64,000 nucleotides of DNA. It comes from Flaccisagitta enflata. Taxonomy: Eukaryota; Chaetognatha; Sagittoidea; Aphragmophora. Under the pieces are notes generated by a model. The model made no database searches. It was not told where the DNA came from and saw only the letters and a list, made by a program, of their open reading frames with translations. This document shows positions 36,835 through 48,764 of this stretch, piece after piece; position 1 is the stretch's first letter, and each line of letters starts with the position of its first letter. The position numbers were made by a program, and so were the translations under genes. Location: assembly GCA_965153355.1 (NCBI GenBank), contig OZ231127.1, forward strand, positions 79,670,001-79,734,000. Reading direction: 5' to 3'.

Positions 36835-37064
36835 TTAGTCGCGTGCTACGCGACTCTACAACCCGCTTTGTCGGTCCGTCCGTCGGTCCGTCGGTCCGTC
36901 CGTCCCTCGGTCCGTCGGTCCGTCCGTCCGTCCGTCACACTTTACTTTTTTTGGGTTTTTGCGGTCTTTGGCCTTACTGCTCCTGCCCAAATGATGGAGT
37001 GGCCTTAAATATGGCCCCTGCCCACCCGCACGCGACTTCGGTAGCCGTGTATCCGGCCTTGTTA
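36835..37064 (-). mobile_element. Family B (A-related) element, reverse
   Basis: TTAGTCGCGTGCTACGCGAC hairpin, GGTCCGTCCGTCGG array, CACACTTTACTTTTTTTGGG, TTTGGCCTTACTGCTCCTGC, CCCACCCGCACGCGACT, GTAGCCGTGTATCCGGCCTT. It directly abuts the preceding family C remnant. Confidence 0.85.
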
Positions 37065-37104
37065 CTACTCGCTTTCCTTTCGCTTCTTCTTGATTTGTGG
37101 CATC

Positions 37105-37310
37105 AGCCCTGTCTCGCCTCTCAGTCTCTCAGTCTCTCACTGTACTCCCTTTCACTTCTGTCTCGCCTCTCAGTCACTCACTGTACTCACTATTACTGCT
37201 TTCTCACCTCTCAGTCACTCACTGTACTCACTATTACTGCTGTCTCACCTCTCAGTCACTCACTGTACTCCATTTCACTATTGTCTCACCTCTCACTCTC
37301 TCACTACTTA
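37105..37310. repeat. CTCTCAGTCACTCACTGTAC minisatellite
   Basis: About five units of 43-60 bp containing CTCAGTCACTCACTGTACTC and a TTTCAC/TATTACTGC variant half. Confidence 0.85.
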
Positions 37311-37587
37311 CTTTCCCTCTCCTACATCAGTTTCATTTTTACCTCTCCTTTTCTTCTCGCCTTTTTGTCTCATATGCCTTATTTTAGGTCTGACTTTCTC
37401 AAACTTTGTCACTTTTTCTTACTAGCATCAACCCATTTCACTCTCACTCTTGCTTAGTGGCATCAACTCCATTTCACTTTTCACTACATCCTACTTTTGC
37501 CCTCTGGCAGCAGCCCTATTTCCACATATGATTATCATTTTCTTTTTTGTTCCCCTTGATTTCCGGTATCAGACCTAGGTATCTTTT

Positions 37588-37850
37588 AATTAAAGGTTAC
37601 TCCATTGCTTGAATATGTTAGCTTTTCTCAACCTTCAATTTGTGACTTGACTTTTTCAGGATTTCATTTTTCAACGTTCTAACCTAGCCCATTAGATCAG
37701 AGTAAATATTTCATATAATTTTGAAAAAAAAATCAGCTTAATAGGATCATTTTTAGCTTAAAACAAGTATAAAACCTGTAAGAATAGTCTGATTAAGCTG
37801 ATCTTTTTTTAAATTAAGTAAAATTTTCTGCCCGATCTGATAAACTAGGT
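37588..37850 (+). mobile_element. Interspersed repeat D, uninterrupted copy
   Basis: Begins AAAGGTTACTCCATTGCTTG and ends CTGCCCGATCTGATAAACTA. Its counterpart at 61868-62336 carries a family A insertion. In this copy GAAAAAAAAATCAGCTTA is the matching empty site. Confidence 0.75.
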
Positions 37851-38310
37851 TAGAGTATTGAAAAATGAAGTCCTGATGAAGTCAAGTCACAAGTTGAAAG
37901 ATGAGAGAAGAAAATGTATTCAATCAATAAGGCAATTTTTAATTAGCATAGATCCCAATTTTTTTATAAATCAAATGAAATCAAGATACTTAAAATCTAT
38001 CCTCCAGTCTTGGTCGTCTTTGCTCCCATTGTACTGTATCAAATGTTAGGTAATTGGTTGTGGAAAACACATTTGCTGCAAATTCCGAGAAAAGTTAGAA
38101 ATTTAGTAGAATTTTTTTTCAATTTTCGAGTGAGTTTTTTTTTTTAACTATGAGTGGCAAACATGAAAAATCATTCTAATTTTTATAAAGATATAAAAAG
38201 TATGGAAATTTTCATATAATCATCATATAAAAGCGTTTTTTGGGTTCTAGATCAATTTAATTAGAGTAAATAAGGTGAGAAAAAAATGATTTTGCTTAAA
38301 AAAAAGACCA
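37851..38310. other. AT-rich stretch without a gene
   Basis: Nothing recognised; a 63-codon open frame lacks support. Confidence 0.35.
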
Positions 38311-38313
38311 TTT

Positions 38314-38700
38314 TTTGGGCAGCAGCCCCAAAGGGGACGAAGTCCTGTAGATCATGGGGGGAGTTTCATTCATTCGTCCATTTGTTCGTTCGTCCGTTTG
38401 TCCGTCCCCCCCTCAGGCCCCCCAGGCCTCAAATCTGGCCTCTCAGGCCTCAAATCTCGCCTCTCAGGCCTCAAATTTTGCCTCTCAGGCCTAAAATCTG
38501 GCCTCTCAAGCCTCAAATTAGGCCACTCAAACCTCAAATCCAAATTCTCAGGATCCCAAACCTTTTTCTCAGGCAGGACGAACGAAAGTCCCCCTGTGTT
38601 CTACAGGACTTCGTCGGGGCCGCTGCCCTGCTTCCCCCTCCCTCCAATTCACAATCACTCAAAGCAGGGCAACGGGTATCGCTGACCACATATTGCACTT
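38314..38700 (-). mobile_element. Family C element, reverse copy 4
   Basis: TTTTTTGGGCAGCAGCCCCA, palindromic AAAGGGGACGAAGTCCTG, a core of 21-bp units (CTCAGGCCTCAAATCTGGCCT in part), the inverted end CAGGACTTCGTCGGGGCCGC and left arm GGGCAACGGGTATCGCTGAC. Confidence 0.85.
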
Positions 38701-38763
38701 GGGCGACCTGTTAAGCGTTGTGCTGTCACCAAAATTCTTAAGTACTCATATCAAGGGTTTTGC

Positions 38764-38875
38764 ATGACAAAACCGTCCCATGATAACAATATTCACAGAA
38801 AATTTGAAGACTTTTTGTCCAGTAGTTTAGAAGTTATAAAGGTTTTGCATATTTCAAATCGATCTAAAGGCGGTG
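38764..38875 (+). mobile_element. Solo terminal repeat of the 56064 MITE family
   Basis: Matches the right terminal inverted repeat of MITE 5 (AAAATTTGAAGACTTTTTG, TTTAGAAGTTATAAAGG, ATCTAAAGGCGGTG) and ends at TA. No left partner was found. Confidence 0.7.
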
Positions 38876-39136
38876 TAATATTGCCTCATGACAGCAGCCC
38901 TATTTTTTTGCTTCCTTATATTTTGAGTCAGCCCTGCTTCCAGATATCACCCTTATTTCACTTCTCATTTTCTGAGACTTACTGTCACCATTGCATTTGC
39001 ATTCTTGCAGCAGCCCCACTTTACCTTTAGTTTCCTCTACCTTAGTCGGTCTTTTTTTTCAATCATATGTGTCAATTATGTATTTCTGCATTCATCAATC
39101 AAAGAGAAAGCTTTGGAAGACATGTTTTGCAGTCAT

Positions 39137-39138
<2 letters not shown>

Positions 39139-39193
<55 letters not shown>
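39139..39193. repeat. (CT)n microsatellite
   Basis: Dinucleotide array. A degenerate CACATG array lies nearby (39290-39340). Confidence 0.93.
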
Positions 39194-39195
<2 letters not shown>

Positions 39196-39584
39196 TCCTT
39201 AGTCGTCGACTCATATGGTTCTTAGAACTGTTCAGAGCCGCGCAAATCCATTTTTGATAATGAAATGTGACTTTGATAAGTGATAGGTGCACATGCACAT
39301 GCACACGCACATGCACATGCACATGAACAGGTGCACATGCAAAAGTAAGATAAACGACCTTCATCAATCCACTGACGAACGACATAATATTGATTTTGAT
39401 AAGGAAGAGTGCTTTTGTACCGAGAAACAGACAACGACTTCTTGCATTTTTAACGGAGACCGATTTTTTGAGTGCCGCATCGACCCCCCCCCTAAGAAAA
39501 GAATAAAAAACATCAATTAGGGAATAGAAATCAAAAGAAGAGCTGGGGCAGGGGGGGGGGGTCGAAAAAGGTCTGATCATGCCT

Positions 39585-39775
39585 CAAGACGGTTGACTCC
39601 TGGCTCCAGAGGCCAGATTTCAGGCCTCCTAAGACTGGATCTCAGGTTTCATGAGGCTGGATTTTAGGTCTAATCAGGCTTCAGTCCTCGGTGGAGGGGG
39701 GGAGGGGAAAGGACATTCACATGGAAATTCGACCCCGTGTTTTACAGGACATCAGCCCTTTGGGGCCGCTTCCTA
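39585..39775 (+). mobile_element. Family C fragment, right end
   Basis: Degenerate AGACTGGATCTCAGGTTTC-like units and the right end CAGGACATCAGCCCTTTGGG followed by GCCGC. The left end is missing. Confidence 0.6.
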
Positions 39776-40412
39776 ATAAGAGTGACCCACGGACCGTGAT
39801 AAGTCTTGGCCGCGAATAGATGAAATAATCAGCCGTTTGCAGCAAAGGGAACAAAGGGATGGGGTGGAAAGAGACAGGAAGATAATTTGGGACAAAGGAC
39901 ATTAACCCCGAGAAGGTCAAGGGAGTGTGTCATCTGGGAATTCTTTTTCCCTTCTACTAATCAACTCGAGATCTGGGCGTTGGGGGGGGGGGGAGTCAAC
40001 GGTGTAATTGGATGCGAAGGGCGGGGGCGGGGAAGAGGATGAGGAGGACAAGGAGGAGGAGAAGGAAGGGTAGGAGCCCGCAGAAGGGGAATTGCCAAAT
40101 TTTTCCGCAGAGGGGGAATTGCCAAACTTTTCCGAGGTAGGCAGGAGCAGGAGGATATGATGCAACGAGATGGAAGCACGATTGTGATTACATGATAAGG
40201 ACCCAATAAATCCATTAATTACTCCGGATTTACATGTTTTTGGACCATGTTTTTGGAATTAAGGTTCCTTCCAGTTTGCGTGCCATGGCCATACACATTC
40301 ATTGGTGCTAGGTACGTTAGAAACCCTCAAATTGTCTTGTGCAATTCTCGCGCGGCCGCGGTCTTTCCATCTGTTGTTATGGCGTCATAAAGAGTTGGCA
40401 CGCAGTCAAGTA
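39776..40412. other. Stretch without a gene
   Basis: Contains a duplicated 29-bp segment with GGGGAATTGCCAAA(T/C)TTTTC (40085 and 40115) and G-rich purine tracts (39983-40070). No exon seen. Confidence 0.4.
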
Positions 40413-40673
40413 AGGGCGTGTTTCAAGTGAAGATGAAAAACGCGTTTGTTACTGTGAAACGCGTTTACAGCGTGAACACATATTCAAGAATTTCAACTGT
40501 CCCATAAGGGAGTGAGCGAAGTGGGTGGGCGAGCCCGTAAATGGAGCGAATGAGTGTAGTGAAGTGGAGCGCCGTGAAGCAAGTGAGCGGAGTGAGCAGA
40601 GTGAGCGGTGCAAGCAAACGAACATAGCGAGCGGCCGGTTAAAAACGCGATTGTCTATGGCTAGAAACGCCCT
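40413..40673 (+). mobile_element. hAT-like GAGCG MITE
   Basis: AGGGCGTGTTTCAAGTGAAG at the left, GGCTAGAAACGCCCT at the right, with the same interior landmarks as the 29966 copy (AACGCGTTTGT, CGTGAACACATATTCAAGAA, GAGCGAAGTGGG units). No clear target duplication. Confidence 0.8.
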
Positions 40674-40759
40674 CTAACACCGAAAGATGTTCGATATAAT
40701 AATATTCATAGAGTGTGTGGCGGCATTCTGATATCGAGACCTGGCGCGGAAAGGATAAA

Positions 40760-41215
40760 AGACGTGGTGGTGAGTGGTGGAGGTGGTGGAGGTGGGTAAG
40801 GTGGTTTTCGGGTGGTTGGTTGTTAAATAATGGGATTGTAGGTGGTTACGGGCCATTATGCTTTTGGTGGGTAAGGTGGTTTAAGGTTGGTCAGTTGGTT
40901 AATAGTGGGGTTGTGGATGATTATGAACCACGGCGTTGATATTTTGGATGAGTAAGGTGGTTCAAGGTTGGTTTGCTGGTTAATTGTGGGATTGCACGCG
41001 GTTACAGACCAAAATGTTTGTGGCTTATGTGGTAACTGGTAAAGGTTGGTTGCCGGGTTGTTAGTGGTTAAAGACGACCAGGGGATGGCGGTGGTGGTAG
41101 TGGACGAGAAGAAGGAAGAGGAGAAGAAAGAGGGGTAAGAGGAGGAGGATGAGAGAAGAGGAGGAGGAGGAGGAGGAAGAGGAGGAGGAGGAGAAGTCGG
41201 AGGCGATGGAATTCT
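40760..41215. repeat. GGTGG-rich repeats and purine-rich tract
   Basis: About four loose units of 75-80 bp around GTAAGGTGGTTTNNGG and TTGGTTNNNGGTTAAT (40795-41055), then GAGGAGGAGG-type sequence (41105-41205). Confidence 0.7.
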
Positions 41216-41339
41216 TCTTTTATCTACGCAAATATTCGGTGTTGCGTTACCAGCGCTTTCAAGGAACTCAAACGAAGGCCAACAAGGTCACCAAAAATCA
41301 ATGACGTCATCAACCTCTCTTCTTAACAAGAAAGACAAG

Positions 41340-41840
41340 AGATGGAGAAGAACTCGAGAAGAAAAAGAGAAGAAATAGAGAAGAAAAAGAGAAGAAACAG
41401 AGAAAGAAAAGAGAAGGAAGAGAAGGAATAGAGAAAGAATAGAGAAGGAATAGAGAAAAAATAGAGAAGAAACAGAGAAAGAATAGAGAAGGAATAGCGA
41501 GGAAATAGAGAAGAAATAGAGAAGAAACAGAGAAGAAACAGAGAAAGAGAAGAGAAGGAATAGAGAAGGAATAGAGAAAGAATAGAGAAGGAATAGAGAA
41601 GGAATAGAGAAAGAATAGAGAAGGAATAGAGAAGGAATAGAGAAGGAATAAAGAAGGAATAGAGAGGAAATAGAGAAGAAATAGAGGGAGAATAAGAGGG
41701 AGAATAGGGAAGGAATAGAGAAGGAATAGAGAAAAAATAGAGAAGGAATAGAGAAGGAATAGGGGAAAAATAGAGGGAGAATAGGGAAGGAATAGAGAGG
41801 GATGGTGGATGGGAAAGAATAAGGAGAAGAGAAAGAAACG
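41340..41840. repeat. GGAATAGAGAA minisatellite, 500 bp
   Basis: About 40 units of 12 bp (AGAGAAGGAATA, AGAGAAGAAATA, AGAGAAAGAATA). The 192- and 198-codon minus-strand open frames are artefacts of a period divisible by three. Confidence 0.92.
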
Positions 41841-42096
41841 AGAGAGAAAAGAGACAAGGAAAACAAGGAAGATCTTTTTCATTCTTAAGAAATGAAAACG
41901 CAACATAAAAACATAGGAGAGATCATTTTGTGTACAACTGAACGACTCAGCGCTAAACTTAAAGAATAAAAAAGATCACTTTTGATTGATTTCTTGCAGG
42001 TGAACCCTTTCAGAATTTCACAGCAAGTGGTCAAGGGATGATCAATTTGAAAAGAAGCAACCAAAATGGGAGAAATACAGAAAACAATGGGGAATA

Positions 42097-42691
42097 CCGG
42101 GTGATCAGCCGGAACTGAGTAAATCTTTTTAGACGCTGAGACTGAACCACTGATAATTGTAATGTGGGTAATAGTTTATCATAAGGAAAATTAATGAACG
42201 TTTACTTTAAGCCAAAGATGGATATTGTAGCCCAAAAGGTGTGCAAATAATGCTTTTTTCCATGATCGGGTATTAATGCCAAAATTGGAGAAACTTGGAC
42301 AATTGACTTTTTTCCATTTACGCAATGTCGATGGTGTTTTAATATATCTGTTGATAGGGTGGAGCTTAAATCTGTTTTTCTGTGCCTAATTGACAAGTTT
42401 TTAATTCAGTTTTGAAGAAAACCGCAATTTTATACCTAATATGTCTCTACTCTAAGTGAAATGACTTGACATAAGACAAGGATTTCGCGCAAAACTGCAC
42501 CACTTTTGCAAATTGACTTAAACTGAAATATAACTTAGAAGGCTGTTTCTTAAACATTTTAGGGCTATTTCTTTTTAGATAAGCAAACATTCAGCAATTC
42601 TCTTCAATTCTAGACCATCCCCAACTAATTTTTGTTTGTGTTTTAAGAGTAATAGCATCATACATTTACTCAATTCCGGCTGATCACCCGG
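42097..42691. mobile_element. TA-flanked MITE 4
   Basis: A 595-bp element with inverted ends CCGGGTGATCAGCCGGAACT and its near-perfect complement TTCCGGCTGATCACCCGG, extending about 29 bp. TA at 42095-42096 and 42692-42693. No coding capacity; AT-rich interior. Confidence 0.88.
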
Positions 42692-42693
42692 TA

Positions 42694-43580
42694 TATAAGG
42701 AAATATCAGGGATCTATATTGCTTTTCACCAGCAGTAGCGAGGCATCTAAAGTTGTAGCACTACTGGGACAATAATGTCCTGACAGATGTTATGGTAACT
42801 TTTAAACGGATTGATCGTACTTTATTATAACGAAAGATACACAAGATGCCGTATGTGAAAGCTAAAGGTGTAAAAAGTAGGGAAAAAATGGAAGAAAGAA
42901 ACCGCAAGCAAGAGAAAAGGAGGGAAGAGAAGGAGGCAAGTTTAAAAGGAAAAATGAGGAAAAAGAAACAGACGAACGAAAAAGAAACGTCTAATAAGAA
43001 CAGAAATAGCGGAACCAACGAGGCTGAAAAGTATATGCCTCCCTCGGGGCCGCACACTATGAATAGAATAAGATGTTTTATTGGTTATTGCGCACTTTTC
43101 CCCCCGCAAAAACACATTGAATTTAGCGTTAATGATCATGGGGGAATCACAAACCATATTACGGATCTATGTTACGATCGTACATGGTAAAGGATACATA
43201 TTAAATAATAGGCGGTCGCACTAAGCTTGACCTCGATTCTATACTCTACGGTTTCTTAACCCTCGGTGATTTGTTTTGTTACAATCTTGCCTTTGCTTTT
43301 TGTTTGCTTTTGGGTTTTTTCAGATTGGTTTCTTTTTCTTCAGTTGTGTTTTATAGATGGCTTGTCAAACTGGTCAGTGAAGGCCCTCTTCCATTTATTT
43401 CAGTTTGCGTATAGTGAGGGATTTTGTTCCACTTGTTGTATCTAACAATAGTTTGCTAATGGCCCCAAGAATGATAACTACATCAAAAAGATGTAATCAC
43501 CTCATAAAAAAGGGTTGAGAGAGAGAAAAGGCTCATCTGAAAAAAGAAGGCTCTCAATTTCTGGAGGCTGGAGGGAGTAA
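42694..43580. other. Stretch with one weak coding candidate
   Basis: An open frame from ATG 42846 to 43190 (114 codons) starts with a Lys/Glu-rich helix-like part and then has mixed composition. No homology, splice or context support; left unannotated as a gene. Confidence 0.3.
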
Positions 43581-43592
43581 TAAGGAGGTGGG

Positions 43593-43597
<5 letters not shown>

Positions 43598-43648
<51 letters not shown>
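43598..43648. repeat. (CT)n microsatellite
   Basis: Dinucleotide array. Confidence 0.93.
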
Positions 43649-43650
<2 letters not shown>

Positions 43651-43699
43651 CATAAGAAGAAAGACAGAAAGCCTTAGACAAAAAGTCGACAACCTCGAG

Positions 43700-44430
43700 A
43701 CGAAGTAAGACAAAGAAATAATGGAGCAAACGACTCTCCAGAGTCCCTGGCTTGGGCTTAGTTCACGCTGTCATGGAAAGAAACACGAAACAACACCACA
43801 AATCAACACAAAACTAATCAAAACACCACTAAGCAACATCGGACATTGACCCAACTAGACCACGAAATAACGGAGCGAACAACTCTTCAGAGTTTAGAGT
43901 CTTTGGCATGGACTTGACTCACGCTGTCACAGAAAAAAACACAAGACAACACAAATCAACACACCGCAAATCAAAACACCACTAAGCAACGTGGCACAAA
44001 TTAATCCAACATGACAAGGAAGGACGACGAAATAATGAAGCGAACAACTCTCCAATGTCAAGAGTCATTGGCACGGACTTGGTTTACGCTGTCATGGAAA
44101 CAACACGGGACAACACATCAAAAATCAACACACAATACAAATCAAATCACCATGGCACAAATCAAAACATTACATGACAAGGCCAAAGACAAAGAAATGA
44201 TTGAGCAAACGACTCTCCAAGGTTCTTGGCATTGACTGTCACAGAAAAAAAACATGAGACAACCCATCAAAAGCAACACAAATTAACACAAATCAACACA
44301 ATACAAATCAACACACCACAAATCAACACACCACAAAGCAACATGGCACAAAATAACACAACACCTCAACGAAGGATGACGAAATAATGGAGCTAACAAC
44401 TCACCAGCCTTTAGCACAGACTTGGTTCAC
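43700..44430. repeat. Tandem array of 150-190-bp units
   Basis: Five units with anchors CGACTCTCCA-like at about 43731, 43880, 44045, 44210 and 44398. Each unit carries GAAATAATGGAGCAAACGAC, GTTCACGCTGTCA and a degenerate CACAAATCAACA tail that varies in length. Confidence 0.85.
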
Positions 44431-45156
44431 GATGTCACAGCAAAACCACTTAACAAAAACGAAACAGAGAGATCCAGCAAAACACTAAGGCTTTATGAAA
44501 CGAATACAGAGCAAACGAAATGACCCAAGAAGAGAGAGATTAAGGTGAATTATGCAAAGAGCAACTCCAGAGTAAAAGGAAAGATTTGACTGAGATTCAG
44601 CAGGAATGTGCAAACAACAGAGTTTCAAGACACTGCTTATGGAAGATTGGGATCGTAAGTCTTGGCATCAAAAAGGAAAAGTTTAGATGAGAACATGAAA
44701 ACAAATTTCGAATTGAATGGTTACAGCTGGAAGTCTTAGCTGGAAGTTTATGCTTCGGCTGATTACCTTTTATGCATCCGTCTAGAACCGAGTCGCAAAG
44801 TAGGACCTTTTTTAGAGATATCGCATTTTGAAATTTTGCATAGCACATACTAGGAAGCAGGTTTGAAAAACCATCAATGACGCTATCCAACTGCGTCACT
44901 TTTACCCGCATGTGATACACACAGTTGAAAATTTCCAAGACTCAGATCACATAAATTGCGTCTTTCCTCCACGTGAAGGCGCCCCTAAAGCCGAAACTCG
45001 TCCAAAAAAAGCCACAACTGATGTCTCAGATGTCAGGCCAGACTGGAAGAGCAAGACTTGAAGAGTTTCCATTCGTTGATCTCCCATTTCCTTCTTAAGA
45101 CTGAGGAATTATTCAGAGAAACGTAGGCAAAAACGAATCCAAAATGAAACGAAAAA
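44431..45156. other. Stretch without recognised gene
   Basis: A 113-codon minus-strand open frame (44597-44938) has mixed composition but no supporting splice or homology evidence. Confidence 0.35.
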
Positions 45157-45192
45157 AGGCCACGATACACGGCAACTTTAGTCGCGTGCATG
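45157..45192 (+). mobile_element. Family A fragment
   Basis: AAAGGCCACGATACACGGCA and TTTAGTCGCGTGC match a family A left end; the rest is missing. Confidence 0.55.
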
Positions 45193-45754
45193 AAACGAGT
45201 CCAGCATGGTAGCAAGCTACGCGGCAAGCATGCGCCAAATTGCTGCAGATGTGACCGGATTAGGGAGCTGATGGAATGGAAGACCTCATTTGCATATTGC
45301 AGATTTATTTTTCATACAAGATAAAAAACGTCCATAAACTAAAAAAGAATCATTATGAGCGATGATTATTGCTTCACTATTATGATAAAAAAAGGCCGTA
45401 TTACAATTGTAAATGATCGATTATGAGAGATTCATTTCTAGAATCCTATGGCATTCAAACAAAATGCAATTAGATTTGAAAGGACATGAATCAACAAAAA
45501 CATTCGGAAGCGGCGCGAAATAATAAGGCGAATTTGCCTTCTAACTCGGGGATAACGCGGTTTCCGGTCTTAAAGTTCAATGCACTAAGACCCAAATGCT
45601 GCTTAATTAAGTGATGAGGTAGTAAACCCTGATTCGCCTATGAGCATTCAGGGCTCTATAACGGTCAAATCCACCGATGGACTAAAAAGAGGCACACGGC
45701 GCAGTTGACCGACCAGCCATGTATGACCGATTTATACGTTGTTTTGAGAGCACG

Positions 45755-46028
<274 letters not shown>

Positions 46029-46304
46029 AAAAAAAATCAAAATCTATTCTTTTGTGTGATCCTCATGCGTGAAAAGAGAGAAATAAATGTATTATAATCG
46101 CACAAACGCATACACCAACAAAGAGAAAGAATGAGGCATCCAAGCGGTAAGAATTACTCAGATAAAAAAGAGAAAAAAAAACAGCTGTTTTTTCTTCCCT
46201 TTCCGTTTGCCTTGAAACCGATCCTAGTCTCTTCCTTCTTCAGTACAGTCAACTGAACTTGGCTGTTAATCCACTTCCCCTTCCCATCGTGCGACTGTTC
46301 CCAG

Positions 46305-46470
46305 AACCTTACCCCCCCCCCCCCCATTTTAACCAAAATGCCTACCCCCCTCCCACCGCCCCCCATTTTACCTAGACAGGCTTTCTCCCAATATTCTCAC
46401 ACTCCTCACTTCCCCTCATTTCATTCAAACCTCTGACCCTCAATCTATCCATTACACCCCCCCCCATTTT
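46305..46470. repeat. Poly(C) tracts and CCCATTTTAACC repeats
   Basis: Three copies of CCCCCCCATTTTA(A/C)C between C runs. Confidence 0.75.
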
Positions 46471-46559
46471 AACCATACCCCTGATGCCATTTGCAACTCA
46501 TCTCTGATGGCTTCGAATTTCTACACAGGAATAGACATCAGACGAGCTCGAAATAGAAT

Positions 46560-46840
46560 TGTCTTTCTTGGTTGAGTGATGTTCGGGTCGTAGGACTGCA
46601 CAATACCCTAAAATTGGTCATTTGGGTTTGGTTGTGCCTGGGCTCAAAGGCTGCACAGGGCGCCAGAACCGGTCATTTGGGTATAGCTGTGCCAGGGTCA
46701 AAGGAGCGCACAGTGCATATTACCCTAAAACCGGTCACAAAGGCTTATTAATTATGCCTGGGTCATTTGGGTTTAGTTATGCCCGGACCTTTACACTGCT
46801 AAATGCCCTCAACCAGGTCAGATGGGGTTTGATGATAAGC
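46560..46840. repeat. GGTCATTTGGGTTT minisatellite
   Basis: About five loose units of roughly 55-65 bp around GGTCATTTGGGTTTGGTTGT, CCTGGGCTCAAAGG and GCACAG. Confidence 0.75.
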
Positions 46841-46907
46841 TGGCCCCGCTGGAATTCAAATCTCTTTTTTTTTGTGTGTGTGCGATGTCGCCCTTAGACG
46901 CCATGTA

Positions 46908-47090
46908 ACAAGGCCGGATACACGGCCAATACCAGTTGCGAACGGGTGGGCAGGGGTGGAAATGCGTGTTTTCACACTTTCCAACTCGATCACCACGGAC
47001 CGACGGACGGACCAATGGACGGACCGACGGACGGACGGATGGACGGACGGACAAAGCCTCTTGTAGAGTTGCGTGTCCGCAACTAAAAAG
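46908..47090 (+). mobile_element. Family A element
   Basis: Complete: AACAAGGCCGGATACACGGC, AGTTGCGAACGGGTGGGC, CACTTTCCAACTCGAT, GGAC/GACC array, GTTGCGTGTCCGCAACTAAA. Confidence 0.9.
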
Positions 47091-47106
47091 GAACAGCACA
47101 TGTTTT

Positions 47107-47324
47107 CAGTCGCGTGCTACGCGACTCTACATCCCGCTTTTTTGGTCCGTTGGTCCATTCGTCCGTCCGTCCGTCTGTCGGTCCGACCGTCCGTCACACT
47201 TTCCTTTTTTTGTTTTTTTTTGCGGTCTTTGGCCTCACTGCTCCTGCCCAAATGACCAAGCGACCTCAAATACGGCCCCTGCCCACCCGCACGTGACTGG
47301 GGTAGCCGTGTATCCGGCCTTGTT
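47107..47324 (-). mobile_element. Family B element, reverse
   Basis: CAGTCGCGTGCTACGCGACT, CCGTCC array, CACACTTTCC, TTTGGCCTCACTGCTCCTGC, CACCCGCACGTGACT, GTAGCCGTGTATCCGGCCTT. It faces the family A copy that ends 17 bp away, so the two form an inverted pair. Confidence 0.9.
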
Positions 47325-48100
47325 GTATAGAAATGGAAAGAAGCGCTTGTTTTATTTTCCTGAATCTGTTAGCGATCGTTTAAAAATGCGACAGACACAT
47401 CAACAAACATATTCATAGAGAGATATTTATTCTAATGCACAAATATCTCGATACCTGTCAAGTAAAATATGAAATGAAAGCCAACACAATTTTCTTTCTA
47501 AAAATGATGAAATGTATTGGTTTTGAGTAAAAACAATTTACAATTACCTGATTTACCTCCCTACAATAATAGACGCCAAAAACAGAAGGTGTCACAGATC
47601 GACCCACTGTCTGACATGTCAGCCCAGCATTACCAAGTAAGAAAACATGAAATTTGGGAATATGTTCCTAACGACTGACAGTTTTAGATACTAGATCTTT
47701 CGTAAAACGATAACAATTCAAAGGAAATTGGTGCTATTTTATGTAGGACCCGGTACCTCCCCCAACTCTCAAGTCAACAACAACAATCTGCTTTGGTTAA
47801 AGTTTGTCCTGTGTCAAGCTACTTAAAACGCTCCCTTATGGTAATGTGCGATGCTTTTAAAGGAACGATGTTCTTCCTCTTCAATTTCTATATCTTCTTC
47901 TCCTTCTTTTAGGTAGCGGCTCTAGAGGGCTGAAGTCAAGTAAATCTAGCACTGAATCGATTTCTATATATATCCATAGAATTGAAACCGCCTTCTGATT
48001 GGTTATTCTATTCCTTACATAAGCCCTCTGTGACCATCCGCAAATCTTTAACGAAATCTTCTCAAGCATGAGGACTCGAATGGTGTTTTAGAGATTGCCA
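47325..48100. other. Stretch without recognised gene
   Basis: AT-rich, no element found; a 62-codon minus-strand open frame ending in an Arg run (47881-48069) is unsupported. Confidence 0.35.
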
Positions 48101-48103
48101 CTT

Positions 48104-48184
48104 TTTGGGGGCCACAACCCTGTTCTCACTACTTTGCCACATAATATTGAGCAAAACAATGGATACCGATGACCAAATGCGTTC
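48104..48184 (-). mobile_element. Family C deletion remnant
   Basis: TTTTTGGGGGCCACAACCCT joins almost directly to AACAATGGATACCGATGACC, i.e. the two outer parts with the core minisatellite lost. Confidence 0.5.
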
Positions 48185-48218
48185 CTTAGATCATCTTCTT
48201 TTTCTGGCTCCTCATCTA

Positions 48219-48397
48219 TTTCTTCTTCTTCTTCTTCTTCTTCTTCTTCTTCTTCTTCTTCTTCTTCTTCTTCTTCTTCTTCTTCTTCTTCTTCTTCTTC
48301 TTCTTCTTCTTCTTCTTCTTCTTCTTCTTCTTCTTCTTCTTCTTCTTCTTCTTCTTCTTCTTCTTCTTCTTCTTCTTCTTCTTCTCCTTCTTCTTCA
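48219..48397. repeat. (CTT)n microsatellite
   Basis: Nearly pure trinucleotide array, about 180 bp. Confidence 0.97.
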
Positions 48398-48571
48398 ACT
48401 TCCCCTGCGTTTTTGTTTCTCCTTTGACTTTTTTCTACTTCAGATTTCAGCTTGAATGCCTGATAAATTATTTTCATATCACCCACATCATCTTTTGTCT
48501 CACACTTTCTCTTTTTGTCTCTTCTACTCCAACCAGGGCAGTACCCTCTCTTCACTGTATCACACCCCAAC

Positions 48572-48756
48572 AAGTTTTTTTAATCGCGGACTAACGACGC
48601 GACTAATGGCTTTGTTCGTCCGTCAACATGCACGCCGATGGTCAGTCCGTTTGTCCACCTATCTATCCGTATATTGGTCCAGGATCAAATGGAAAGTAAG
48701 AACGCGCATTTTCAAACTCTGCCCACTCATCCGCGATTAGTATTGGCCTTGTTCTT
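48572..48756 (-). mobile_element. Diverged family A element, reverse
   Basis: TTTTTTTAATCGCGGACTAA, then CCGTC/GTCC words, CGCGCATTTTCAAACTCTGC, CCACTCATCCGCGATTAGTA and TTGGCCTTGTT. Confidence 0.65.
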
Positions 48757-48764
48757 TCTCTCCC

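Noticed and set aside
41288-41906. 192- and 198-codon minus-strand Phe/Ser/Leu-rich frames resembling a membrane protein
   Set aside because: The 12-bp minisatellite has a period divisible by three, which keeps frames open; no unique coding sequence flanks it.
42846-43190. 114-codon frame with Lys/Glu-rich start
   Set aside because: No splice signals, neighbour or recognisable motif. Kept only as a note in the stretch description.
44597-44938. 113-codon minus-strand frame with normal-looking composition
   Set aside because: No supporting start context, splice sites or motif; adjacent sequence is a tandem array.
48088-48573. 161-codon minus-strand frame with a long poly-Glu run
   Set aside because: The Glu run is the CTT microsatellite and the C-terminal part reads through a family C remnant.
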